Below are positions 1 through 7,355 of a stretch of 42,574 nt of DNA, piece by piece. Position 1 is the stretch's first letter, and each line of letters starts with the position of its first letter. The notes under the pieces were generated by a model. That model did not search any database, was not told the origin of the DNA, and saw nothing but the letters and a program-made list of their open reading frames with translations. This DNA comes from a virus. The position numbers and the translations under genes were made by a program. The stretch spans positions 1-42,574 of IMG/VR virus record IMGVR_UViG_3300048038_000024; one strand, 5' to 3'.

Positions 1-115
1 GTAGAGCATCCCGATCCGCAACGGCGGACAGGCCTTATCGGGAGGGTCGAGTGGTTCGCGCAGAATAAGTTCTTAAAAAGTTTGTAAGGTTAGATAACGG
101 GCGCGTAGCTCAGGG
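1..115 (+). repeat. tRNA-derived tandem repeat, unit A
   Basis: This is the first of three head-to-tail units of about 115 bp. It begins at the D-loop motif GTAGAGCAT, carries a nested palindrome (TCCCGAT ... ATCGGGA enclosing CCGC-ACGGCGG) where a tRNA anticodon arm should be, and continues with GGGTCGAGTGGTTCGCGC. A spacer follows, and the unit ends in a perfect tRNA-Lys 5' half (GGGCGCGTAGCTCAGGG). It may extend beyond the left window edge. It is not a functional tRNA, because no 7-nt anticodon loop can be formed. Confidence 0.75.
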
Positions 116-230
116 GTAGAGCATCCCGACTTGTCGGGAGGGTCGAGTGGTTCGCGCAGAATAAGTTCTTAAAAAGTTTGTAAGGTTAGGTAACGGGCGC
201 GTAGCTCAGTGCCCGCCGTCGGCGGGTAAA
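116..230 (+). repeat. tRNA-derived tandem repeat, unit B
   Basis: This is the second unit. Its anticodon-arm position holds a shorter palindrome (TCCCGACTTGTCGGGA) without the nested insertion seen in units A and C. Its D-loop end carries an extra small palindrome, CCCGCCGTCGGCGGG, just before the next GTAGAGC. The rest is almost identical to units A and C, which implies recent tandem duplication with separate gain or loss of palindromes. Confidence 0.75.
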
Positions 231-346
231 GTAGAGCATCCCGATCCGCCACGGCGGACAGGCCTTATCGGGAGGGTCGAGTGGTTCGCGCAGAATAAGT
301 TCTTAAAAAGTTTGTAAGGTTTAGATAACGGGCGCGTAGCTCAGGG
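231..346 (+). repeat. tRNA-derived tandem repeat, unit C
   Basis: This is the third unit, nearly identical to unit A (CCGCC in place of CCGCA in the nested palindrome). Its 3' end supplies the 5' half of the intact tRNA-Lys: the acceptor and D-stem of the real tRNA at 330-346 are the last part of this unit. The unit therefore runs directly into the functional gene with no gap. Confidence 0.75.
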
Positions 347-401
347 GTAGAGCATTTGCCTTTTAAGCAAAGGGTCGGTGGTTCGAGCCCACCCGCGCTC
401 A
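330..401 (+). tRNA. tRNA-Lys(UUU)
   Basis: A full cloverleaf folds by eye: acceptor GGGCGCG/CGCGCTC with one G-U pair, D-stem GCTC/GAGC, anticodon stem TTTGC/GCAAA with loop CTTTTAA, and T-stem GGTGG/CCACC around TTCGAGC. The anticodon at 362-364 is TTT. The discriminator base is A at 401 and CCA is not encoded. It is preceded by three degenerate copies and followed by a rho-independent terminator. Confidence 0.9.
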
Positions 402-403
402 CT

Positions 404-438
404 TGGAAATCCCACTTTATAAGTGGGATTTCTTATTT
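404..438 (+). terminator. Rho-independent terminator after tRNA-Lys
   Basis: The inverted repeat GAAATCCCACTT / AAGTGGGATTTC with a 3-nt loop is followed by a T-rich tract directly after the tRNA. The same element, with one mismatch, recurs at 814-840 in the partial duplicate. Confidence 0.75.
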
Positions 439-464
439 TAAACAATAATTCTTTATGGGGACGT

Positions 465-722
465 ATGTCACAGCACTTCGTTTATATCATCAAAAATCCT
501 TCCGGCAAACATTACATTGGCGAAACGGAAAATCTTGAAAGACGCTTACACGAACACAATAAAGATAACGGTCATTTTACCGGCAATAATGGATCGTGGG
601 AGCTTGTAATTTATTCCACCTGTCAAAGTAAATCAGAAGCCGTACAACTTGAAAAGAAATTGAAGAACTTTAAAAACTCAAAATATGTGATTAAGTATCT
701 TTCTGAATTGCATGACGGGTAG
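465..722 (+). CDS. GIY-YIG (URI family) endonuclease
   Basis: A small single-domain GIY-YIG nuclease of 85 residues when started at the ATG at 465, which follows GGGGACGT. An in-frame ATG at 423 adds 14 unconserved residues and would overlap the terminator. The signature is FVYIIKNPSGKHYIGETENLERRLHEH, here seen as the Y-I-I and Y-I-G elements with a following Arg and His, and a C-terminal E-x-L-K-x-F-K helix. Family members nick or cut DNA with one metal ion; the role here is unknown. The gene sits 63 nt after tRNA-Lys. Its last two codons and its stop (GGG TAG) lie inside the next tRNA-derived repeat, so the gene is physically fused to the repeat array. A partial second copy begins at 873. 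Confidence 0.8.
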   Translation: MSQHFVYIIKNPSGKHYIGETENLERRLHEHNKDNGHFTGNNGSWELVIYSTCQSKSEAVQLEKKLKNFKNSKYVIKYLSELHDG

Positions 723-898
723 AGCATCCCGATCAGCCACGGCGAACAGGCTTTATCGGGAGGGTCGGTGGTTCTCCACGGGATGCTGCGCAGAGCCCAC
801 CCGCGCTCACTTGGAAATTCCACTTTATAAGTGGGATTTCTTATTTTAAACAATAATTCTTTATGGGGACGTATGTCACAACACTTCGTTTATATCAT
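717..898 (+). repeat. Partial second copy of tRNA/terminator/GIY-YIG unit
   Basis: From 717 the sequence again starts at the tRNA D-loop (GGGTAGAGCAT). It carries the nested TCCCGAT...ATCGGGA palindrome and continues into a T-arm and acceptor 3' half, with an extra 18 bp in the T-loop. A slightly degraded terminator and the first nine codons of the GIY-YIG gene follow. Compared with 345-490 it is a tandem duplicate with a unit length of about 372 bp. Similarity ends near 898. Confidence 0.8.
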
Positions 899-983
899 TA
901 GAGCGCACATCCCGCAACAACTATTAACATCAATACTTTCCACGCAGTATTCGAATGGGTTGCTTCCGAGAATAATACCTTGA
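873..983 (+). pseudogene. Truncated second GIY-YIG copy
   Basis: The first nine codons (MSQHFVYII) match the intact gene at 465, including its upstream GGGGACGT. After codon 9 the similarity stops abruptly and an unrelated frame runs to a stop at 983. The GIY-YIG core is absent, so no nuclease can be made from it. Confidence 0.7.
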
Positions 984-1120
984 CATTGGAGCATGTTTCC
1001 GCTATTTTATTAGAGCATTTGTTCCAGAAATTCTCATGCCGGAATAAATGTACGACTTCCGATTTTATTTTGTCGAATTCAACTTTCCTCCACTTTTCGG
1101 AAAATAATCAAAGTACAAGA
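899..1120 (+). other. Unassigned flank with possible gene remnant
   Basis: No intact gene is visible here. One plus frame (902-1132) is open for 76 codons without any usable start codon, right after a stop. Its product would contain stretches such as FHAVFEWVASENN and LEHVSAILLEHLFQKF. It may be an internal fragment of a host gene cut by the prophage. Its stop lies just inside the proposed prophage end. No family was recognised. Confidence 0.35.
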
Positions 1121-1255
1121 AAGATGACATGATAGGATGCGGGTATTTTATAATGTCCCGATTTATGAGCATCACAACCGGCGCGCAAAACAACCTACCC
1201 GTAACTGCAACAAATCTTTTTTTTTCATGACTCCAAGTTGACAAGATTTTCCCTA

Positions 1256-1297
1256 ATAAAAAAGCCCGGGAACGCCATATTTTCTGGCAATCCCGGG
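1256..1297 (-). terminator. Terminator of the rightmost phage operon
   Basis: On the minus strand a CCCGGGA...TCCCGGG stem, extended by GCCA/TGGC, is followed by CTTTTTT. It lies 17 nt beyond the stop of the adenine methylase gene and closes the minus-strand late transcript before the prophage end. Confidence 0.8.
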
Positions 1298-1313
1298 AGT
1301 GCACACAATTGCA

Positions 1314-2114
1314 CTAATAATTCATTATCACCAACTCCTCCGACTTCGGCTTGCTAAACCCCTCCCGGTTGGCTAATGTAGCCCCACAGGAGTGCTTAGC
1401 CCCGCTTTTCTCCACAATCCGGTACTTCCCATACAGCTCCCGGACTAACGGATGCTCGTAATAACTCAGCATGAACTTGCCCTGAATACCCTTAAGAAGC
1501 CGTGCTAACCGCTGGTGATCATCGATCGTGAAGTTCACATCCTTTGTTTTGTAGTAAAACTCCTTCTCAACATATGGAGGATCCAAATAGAAGAAAGTGT
1601 TTTTCCCGTCGTATTTCCGGATAATCCTTTCGAAATCCAAGCACTCGATCTGCACACGCTTAAGCCGGGCGTTGATCAGATCCAGCCTTTTCAGAAACGG
1701 CAGCCATTTGCCGCTTTCCACCTTTTTCGCTGTAACCGCGTAAGCCCAGCTATTTGTATTGCCACCTGAGAACGTCTGCATTCTCCGAATCGCGTAAAAC
1801 ATAGCCTTTTCCGTGTCGCTTAAGAATTTATCCTCCTGCAGGCGCTTCATTGCCTCAGCGTACATTTCCCGCGAGTGCAATGTCCACTGTGCACGGTGTT
1901 CAAACTCCGGGTAATTATCCCGGATAACCCGGAATAAATTAGTAAGGTCGCTGTTCAGATCGTTGTAAACCTCAAGAAAACTCGGTTGTTTTTTGAATAA
2001 TACCCAGCCGCCGCCGCCAAAAACCTCACAATAGGTTCTCGTAACGTAGTCAGTTTGGAAATTTGAGATAAGGAAGTTGGCAAGATAATTTTTGCCGCCG
2101 ATGTAGGGTACCAT
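1314..2114 (-). CDS. D12-class DNA adenine-N6 methyltransferase (right end)
   Basis: A Dam-like enzyme of 266 residues, normal for the class. It has the AdoMet-binding motif near the N-terminus (YIGGK at residues 4-8, then EVFGGGG at 30-36) and the catalytic DPPY at 178-181. It would transfer a methyl group from S-adenosylmethionine to adenine N6 in a short target that cannot be read from sequence. It is the last gene before the terminator at the right end, the place where Mu carries its DNA-modification gene mom, so protection of phage DNA against host restriction is the likely job (inference). Its start lies immediately after a hairpin whose 3' arm contains the likely ribosome-binding site. 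Its more GC-rich codon use matches the adjacent fibre gene more than the central tail genes. Confidence 0.85.
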   Translation of the reverse strand: MVPYIGGKNYLANFLISNFQTDYVTRTYCEVFGGGGWVLFKKQPSFLEVYNDLNSDLTNLFRVIRDNYPEFEHRAQWTLHSREMYAEAMKRLQEDKFLSDTEKAMFYAIRRMQTFSGGNTNSWAYAVTAKKVESGKWLPFLKRLDLINARLKRVQIECLDFERIIRKYDGKNTFFYLDPPYVEKEFYYKTKDVNFTIDDHQRLARLLKGIQGKFMLSYYEHPLVRELYGKYRIVEKSGAKHSCGATLANREGFSKPKSEELVIMNY

Positions 2115-2165
2115 AAAAAGCCTCTGAATTTAATAATTAATCATTATTTTTACTCAGAGGCTTTT
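2115..2165 (-). promoter_or_regulatory. Hairpin overlapping the methylase ribosome-binding site
   Basis: Arms GCCTCTGA and TCAGAGGC flank a 26-nt AT-rich loop. On the minus strand the 3' arm (TCAGAGGC) is followed by TTTTT and then directly by the ATG of the methylase at 2114. The element therefore looks like a terminator and also places the Shine-Dalgarno-like AGAGG inside a stem. The plus strand also has a short T run after it. Confidence 0.6.
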
Positions 2166-2199
2166 ATTGGTTTTCGATAGAGAATCTATAAAAGTCCCT

Positions 2200-2264
2200 G
2201 GAGCCGTTTCGTTGGAAAGCGTACCGGGGCTCTCGAAAGCCCCGGTGAAGCACGAAGCGGCTCC
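2200..2264. other. Long nested inverted repeat after the fibre gene
   Basis: The outer arms GGAGCCGTTTCGT and ACGAAGCGGCTCC (13 bp, one mismatch or G-U) enclose an inner 9-bp stem ACCGGGGCT/AGCCCCGGT. It lies 11 nt past the fibre stop codon on the minus strand. There is no T-tract, so a transcript 3'-end structure or processing site is more likely than a simple terminator. Confidence 0.6.
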
Positions 2265-2275
2265 GCTGTTTTAAC

Positions 2276-5200
2276 CTAACCCGATATCTTTGCGCTCGCA
2301 TAGCAGAATTGTACTGCCTTACTATCTCCGCTTCGAATGCTCAGTGTCACGCTCGTTTCATTTTTCGGCACATCCACTTCGAACATTACCTCGTGCCAAT
2401 GCAACGCGACATAATTCGTTAAAAAGACTGTATTCTGCGCATTTTTAATCAACCGTACATCTAATATGCCCAGATCATACTTATCCTCATCTGTCCAACT
2501 GCCCGTCATGTTGCCGCCCGCAGATGAAAATACACTCGGAAAATACCGACACCATATCTTAATCTGCAATTTTCGTTTTCGGTAAGCGTCTGCCGCGAAA
2601 GTAATTGTCTGTGAAAGATAATTAGCGGTTGTTAAAGGCACCATCTTCGTAATGCCAACCGGATACACGTTATCAGCCGGATCCGCAGGCGTCAGTGATC
2701 CCGTCACAGTCCAGCTGCTCAGGGAATCAACCTTCGAAACAGTCAGCAACTCCGCTGTGCTCAAATCCTGCAATAAGGGGATTTGCCTGTAATTTGCATC
2801 CTTTCGCTCTTCGCCAACCCACTCAGCATATACGGAATTCAGACTAAACCCGCCGTTTTTGTATACTAAAAATGATATCTTATCGTAGTTCATATATTTC
2901 CCAAGTGCCGTAACCTGCACAACGCCATTGCTGTTAGTCATGACATCCCAGACCTTCGTCTGTGCGTTCCGGGAATACACCGTTACCGAGGTATCGCTTA
3001 AGAATAATTTGAATTGTTTCATCCATTTGGCTGTAGTCGGCACAATCACTTCCACAAGGGCATAATCCGCGAATGCAATACTGCTACCCGCTCGAAGATC
3101 GAGATATTCATGTACGGATTGACTGCTATGATGCGGTGACAACGCGTCCCATACCGTCAAATCATCAAAATAGTAATTATCCGCGTCGAGCAGGGCATAT
3201 TGCGACACAAGCAACTCTTTGTATGCAATTGCCCGCTCCAGCTCAGTACTGAACATCAGATCGGCAACCGTGCTAACCGTGTAGCTTGTCCGCCTCCGGA
3301 AGATCTTTATCCCTTGCTTCGGTCGCGGAAGTGCGTCAATATATTTTTTGAACGAATCCCAAAATAATGTATTAACACGCAACCCGGGATGCGAGCTTGC
3401 CCAAAATGGCGCGTACCTCGTCGTGAACATATTCGCGGTTTTTTCAAGCACGTCAAAAAACAAACATCCCTCAGTCCTGGCTACATTACTGAGCGCGGTT
3501 TGAACAAGATCGGCGTAATTGGGAGATCCGCCCGCCACATTGTGATATTCTGAGCAGATGACCGGAATCATTCCTAACCCCTTAACTGCCTGAATCACTT
3601 TCTTTAGATCCAAAATGTAATTTTCAAGAAGATTAGTGCTATTAATAACGCTCTTGTTATAGTCATTCGCGAACGACATCAATACCGCATATGTGCCGTT
3701 TAGCTTGCTAATTCCATAATTCGGATGATAGGTAGGATTGTCAGATACTATTCTTGCCAATATATCAGCGTAGTCATCCCCGCTTTTGGACAAATTTTCA
3801 AAATTCCAATCCGAAAACATCGAGAGATAAGATATATACGCCTTGCCCTTCAACGTGTAGTAACTCTCTGAATAGCTGTCGCCGATAATTATTATCTTGT
3901 CGCTGTTCCCGATCGATATCCGTTTTTTATTGTAAACGCTAATTTCAATCGCTCTGCCAAATGGTTCAAACCATGTAGCCGCCGCCGCATTCTCAAACTG
4001 GAATGTATCAATGCCCGCCATATATCCCGATACGATAACAAATGCAACACCGCTCGGCACGGTGAATGAAGTAGTCCCGCCTGAACTGCCGCCGCTTACA
4101 ACATTTTTATTCACATCATAATAACAGACCTTACGCATATTGTATACGCCATCCCAGCCCGTGTATGTCTGTCCGACAATCACCGGGATAAAATCTGTAT
4201 AAAAATATGTTGATGAAGCATTCTTTCCGCCGCTCTCATCACAATAATAGTTCAATGTTGCTTTTGCAATATCGCATAAATTCTTCCCTGGTCGTACCCA
4301 GGCTTCTTTCTCAATAACAATACTGTTATTCTTTAGGGATAGTGTTTTATCGGCGTTCTGCTGCAACTCCGTGCCGCATATCTCTGCTTTTATTGCCGAT
4401 GCAGGTATGCTGTTAATATCATAACCCACAACGCCGAACTTATCATGATACGCCTCAAATGCGGTTGCCGTTGCCGATTGCTCAAATTGGAATGTTGCTA
4501 TATCGCTATTGTATGGCGTCACGATAACATAAGCCACTCCGGAGGGAACGGTAAATGAATATACTTCTGACCCACCGCCGGATACAACATTTTTATTCGC
4601 GTCGTAATAACAGGTCTTTTTCATCGGATGCGCTCCGCCGGTGCCGTAATAAACCAATCCGACTGTAACCGGGATAAAATCAGAATAGGAGAAAGCCGCG
4701 TTGGCATATTTCATGCCGTCAGTATCGCAATAATAACCGGTTGTCGCCAAAACTCCGTTAAATAAATTCTTTCCCTTTGAAGCGGAAAGAATCTTGTCGA
4801 TGGTTATTGGTTGTACTGCGGTTGAGGGGATTGAATTATCGTCGTGTCCGGGAATTCCGAACTTTTCATAATATGCGGCAAACGCGGTCGGAGCGGCTGC
4901 CTGCTCGAACTGGAATGAATTTAATTCGGTTTTATAAGTTGTAATAATTATGAATGCGGCTCCCGTTGGTACGGTAAACGTTGTCTGTTCCGTACTCCCG
5001 GCACCATCAAATCCGCCGGCAACAAAGCTTTTATTCGCGTCAAAGTAACACGAAAATCTAATTTTATGATTACTACCGTTCCCAGAATATTGCAATCCGG
5101 CAGTAACAGGAATATAGTCAGAGTATAAGTACGCAGTACTATCTCCAATAACGCCCAAACAACTCATATATTTATCAAGCGTAACCGCCGCTTTATTAAA

Positions 5201-5845
5201 TAAATTTTTCCCCTTCGTTATAAAATTCACTTTTTGCTTCGTTATTGCATTATCCTGCATGCCAGCGGTTGAAAGCGCACCCGCGCTATTCGCGTTAGCT
5301 GCTATTGCCTCAATAACAGAAAGGGAAGCATGTGCATGCTTCTTACTCACTGCGTCCGCCAAATTCGCATCCGTTTGCGTGTACGTATCAAGCGTGTCCT
5401 TATTCGAATGAGAGTGCTGCAACGCCACAGCCCCGTCATAAGCCGTTTTCAAAGCTGCCGAAAGCAAACCCCTGACCGAAGTCGTCGCGTCCGGTATAGC
5501 CGCAATTACCTCAGTCATGTTAATATATATTGCCTTAAGCTTCTGAGCCGTTGTATCGAACGCCGTGTACACAAAATTAACAATCGTACTCAACCGCTTT
5601 TCGGCGTGAAATAAATTCGAGTCGTAAAGCGAGGGACTCGTCCCGCCCGCGGGATCCATCCATATATCGTATTCCCCGTCAGGAACTCCCGTCCGGTAAT
5701 ATCTTCCCAAAATCGTGCTGTGTTCGGTTAACGCCAGCGCGCCGTCCGGGTACGTGCTGCCATTCGGCACAATCCATACCTTCGCGTTCTGTAATGGCGA
5801 GCCGCTGTTTGTTCGTAAAGTCGCTATGTATTTTGAAGTTGCCAT
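2276..5845 (-). CDS. Tail fibre/spike with three repeats and SGNH hydrolase domain
   Basis: A 1189-residue receptor-binding protein. Residues 1-210 form an N-terminal attachment region shared with the truncated fibre at 5950-6849 (including NMTEVIAAIPDATTSVRGLL). Three tandem modules of about 145 residues begin with GKNLF/GKNLC at 212, 358 and 520; each has a YxDFIPV element and a F-TVP-G-A-IIV strand pattern, suggesting beta-sandwich sugar-binding domains. Residues 650-840 look like an SGNH/GDSL hydrolase: GDSYSES with Ser657, Asn-Asp at 727-728 and SSHPG with His819. The usual Asp three residues before that His is Ala here. Such domains on phage spikes remove acetyl groups from surface polysaccharide. 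The C-terminal 350 residues are unrecognised and beta-rich. Confidence 0.75.
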   Translation of the reverse strand: MATSKYIATLRTNSGSPLQNAKVWIVPNGSTYPDGALALTEHSTILGRYYRTGVPDGEYDIWMDPAGGTSPSLYDSNLFHAEKRLSTIVNFVYTAFDTTAQKLKAIYINMTEVIAAIPDATTSVRGLLSAALKTAYDGAVALQHSHSNKDTLDTYTQTDANLADAVSKKHAHASLSVIEAIAANANSAGALSTAGMQDNAITKQKVNFITKGKNLFNKAAVTLDKYMSCLGVIGDSTAYLYSDYIPVTAGLQYSGNGSNHKIRFSCYFDANKSFVAGGFDGAGSTEQTTFTVPTGAAFIIITTYKTELNSFQFEQAAAPTAFAAYYEKFGIPGHDDNSIPSTAVQPITIDKILSASKGKNLFNGVLATTGYYCDTDGMKYANAAFSYSDFIPVTVGLVYYGTGGAHPMKKTCYYDANKNVVSGGGSEVYSFTVPSGVAYVIVTPYNSDIATFQFEQSATATAFEAYHDKFGVVGYDINSIPASAIKAEICGTELQQNADKTLSLKNNSIVIEKEAWVRPGKNLCDIAKATLNYYCDESGGKNASSTYFYTDFIPVIVGQTYTGWDGVYNMRKVCYYDVNKNVVSGGSSGGTTSFTVPSGVAFVIVSGYMAGIDTFQFENAAAATWFEPFGRAIEISVYNKKRISIGNSDKIIIIGDSYSESYYTLKGKAYISYLSMFSDWNFENLSKSGDDYADILARIVSDNPTYHPNYGISKLNGTYAVLMSFANDYNKSVINSTNLLENYILDLKKVIQAVKGLGMIPVICSEYHNVAGGSPNYADLVQTALSNVARTEGCLFFDVLEKTANMFTTRYAPFWASSHPGLRVNTLFWDSFKKYIDALPRPKQGIKIFRRRTSYTVSTVADLMFSTELERAIAYKELLVSQYALLDADNYYFDDLTVWDALSPHHSSQSVHEYLDLRAGSSIAFADYALVEVIVPTTAKWMKQFKLFLSDTSVTVYSRNAQTKVWDVMTNSNGVVQVTALGKYMNYDKISFLVYKNGGFSLNSVYAEWVGEERKDANYRQIPLLQDLSTAELLTVSKVDSLSSWTVTGSLTPADPADNVYPVGITKMVPLTTANYLSQTITFAADAYRKRKLQIKIWCRYFPSVFSSAGGNMTGSWTDEDKYDLGILDVRLIKNAQNTVFLTNYVALHWHEVMFEVDVPKNETSVTLSIRSGDSKAVQFCYASAKISG

Positions 5846-5857
5846 TTTCCTTATTTC

Positions 5858-6075
5858 CTATATTTCTTGTGACATACTAATTTCTGAAATCGGTGTAATT
5901 ACCGGTGCGCTGTTGCTGAAATCAACCTCCTTGAGGCTCCTGAATTCTATTACCAATAAATCAGTAAAGTCCAGAGTCGTAAGGTGCTTCGGAGTAACAC
6001 GCATATAAAACAATACGTTATTGCCCGATGAATCCTTAAACGGCTGCCCGTCATTATGCGCCCACAACTGCACTT
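5858..6075 (-). pseudogene. C-terminal fragment of a second 164-residue tail protein gene
   Basis: About 71 codons match the C-terminus of the intact gene at 6861-7355: DGQPFKDSSGNNVLFYM against DGQPFKDASGNEVLFFM, then VIEFRSL, VITPISEISM and a shared QEI ending. In this frame a stop codon precedes the homology at about 6076, so the first half of the gene is missing. It sits immediately before the 1189-residue fibre gene, just as the intact copy sits before the truncated fibre. It is therefore a scar of duplication or recombination. Translation from its in-frame ATG at 6073 cannot be excluded. Confidence 0.75.
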
Positions 6076-6849
6076 ACTGGATACCTGTTTAACATAATCA
6101 TATGCTGTTCTTCCAACTATCCGCTGTATCTCAGTAACTGTTGATTCTGCGCTCGTTAAGGCATTGTTTCTGAGTGATGTCAACAGAACACCATGACCGT
6201 GTATTTTTTTATTGGGGATTGAAGCATCCGGTATTTTTGAAGAAATGACAGAATTAGATTGCAAGCCAGAAGAACCTAAAGCCCCGGAACTATCAGAATT
6301 TGCCGCAACAGCTTCAACTTTGCTTAAGTTAGAGTGTGCATGCTTCTTGCTAACTGCATCAGCAAGGTTAACCTCTGTCTGAGTATATGAATCGAGGGTG
6401 CTTTTATTTGAATGAGAATGTGAGGCTGTTACAGCAGCATCATATGCCGTTTTAAGCGCTACAGAAAGCAAACCACGAACGGAGGTTGTTGCATCTGGAA
6501 TAGCAGCAATAACCTCAGTCATATTGATAAACGCCGCTTTAAGTAGTCCGGTACCCAAATCGAAAGCATTTGCTATGAAATTTGAAATAGTTGTTAATCT
6601 AACTTCGGCATGATAGATATTTTGGTCATATAGCGATGGAGTACTTGCTCCGGCTGGATCGATCCAAATATCATATTCTCCGTCAGATACACCAAGGCGA
6701 TAATATCTCCCCAAAATGGTCGCATGTTCAGATAATTCAAGTGCCCCGTATGGATACGTGTTACCCGTTGGAACAATCCATACACGTGCATCCTGTAAAG
6801 GAGTTCCCACGTTTGTTCTTAGTGTCGCTACATATTTTGATGTTGCCAT
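5950..6849 (-). CDS. Truncated tail fibre paralogue
   Basis: The first 210 residues or so align clearly with the N-terminus of the 1189-residue fibre (MATSKY start, ILGRYYR, GEYDIW-DPAG, NMTEVIAAIPDATTSVRGLL, HAH). About 45 further residues follow. After residue 258 the frame runs out of phase through the fragment of the neighbouring gene, giving a Cys/Arg-rich tail that is probably not a natural domain. No hydrolase or repeat modules remain. It may be a dead copy, or it may still make a short fibre or adaptor, because its start (after AAATGATA) and attachment domain are intact. Confidence 0.65.
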   Translation of the reverse strand: MATSKYVATLRTNVGTPLQDARVWIVPTGNTYPYGALELSEHATILGRYYRLGVSDGEYDIWIDPAGASTPSLYDQNIYHAEVRLTTISNFIANAFDLGTGLLKAAFINMTEVIAAIPDATTSVRGLLSVALKTAYDAAVTASHSHSNKSTLDSYTQTEVNLADAVSKKHAHSNLSKVEAVAANSDSSGALGSSGLQSNSVISSKIPDASIPNKKIHGHGVLLTSLRNNALTSAESTVTEIQRIVGRTAYDYVKQVSSKCSCGRIMTGSRLRIHRAITYCFICVLLRSTLRLWTLLIYW

Positions 6850-6860
6850 ATTATCATTTC

Positions 6861-7355
6861 CTATATTTCTTGTGCCATACTAATTTCTGAAATTGGAGTA
6901 ATTATTGGTGAACTGTCGCTAAAATCAACCTGACTCAGACTTCTAAACTCAATAACCAATATATCTTTAAATACCAGTGTTGATAAATTCCTGGGCCGGA
7001 CAGTCATAAAAAATAAAACCTCATTACCTGATGCGTCTTTGAATGGTTGTCCATCCGAATGTTGATAGAGAATAACATCTTTTTTGTTGAATTGGTAAAT
7101 TTCCTCAAATTTACTGCGCCGTTCAGTGCTGGTAGGATATTTGAACAAATAAACTATGCCTGAAAAAATCCAATAATCACCCCTATCGAGAATTACTCGT
7201 TTAGCGCTAAGCTCACTCTCAATAATTGTTTCCTTTGCTTCAGCGTCGTTTTTATCGCCGACCCAATGATTAAGAAGAACATTTGTCTCGTTCACTAATC
7301 CAAAATTGGCAATGAACTTTGGCGCATCATTTCCAAAAATGCTGTTGTTTATCAT
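6861..7355 (-). CDS. Tail protein of unknown function, 164 residues
   Basis: No family was recognised. The protein is mixed alpha/beta without membrane segments or a signal peptide. It lies between the 429-residue tail protein (4-nt overlap) and the fibre, with 11 nt before the fibre start, so a role as fibre connector or tail-tip component is likely by position. A C-terminal fragment of a homologue lies upstream of the second fibre at 5858-6075, which shows that this gene and the fibre travel together as a cassette. Confidence 0.65.
   Translation of the reverse strand: MINNSIFGNDAPKFIANFGLVNETNVLLNHWVGDKNDAEAKETIIESELSAKRVILDRGDYWIFSGIVYLFKYPTSTERRSKFEEIYQFNKKDVILYQHSDGQPFKDASGNEVLFFMTVRPRNLSTLVFKDILVIEFRSLSQVDFSDSSPIITPISEISMAQEI

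Noticed and set aside
1-346. Possible CRISPR array
   Set aside because: The units are about 115 bp, nearly identical along their whole length, contain tRNA halves, and have no unique spacers.
1065-1304. Minus-strand frame of 79 residues
   Set aside because: It spans the terminator and the proposed prophage end, and its product has no domain-like features.
2276-6849. Diversity-generating retroelement at the fibre locus
   Set aside because: No reverse transcriptase, no template/variable repeat pair with adenine-biased changes; the duplication is better explained by cassette recombination.
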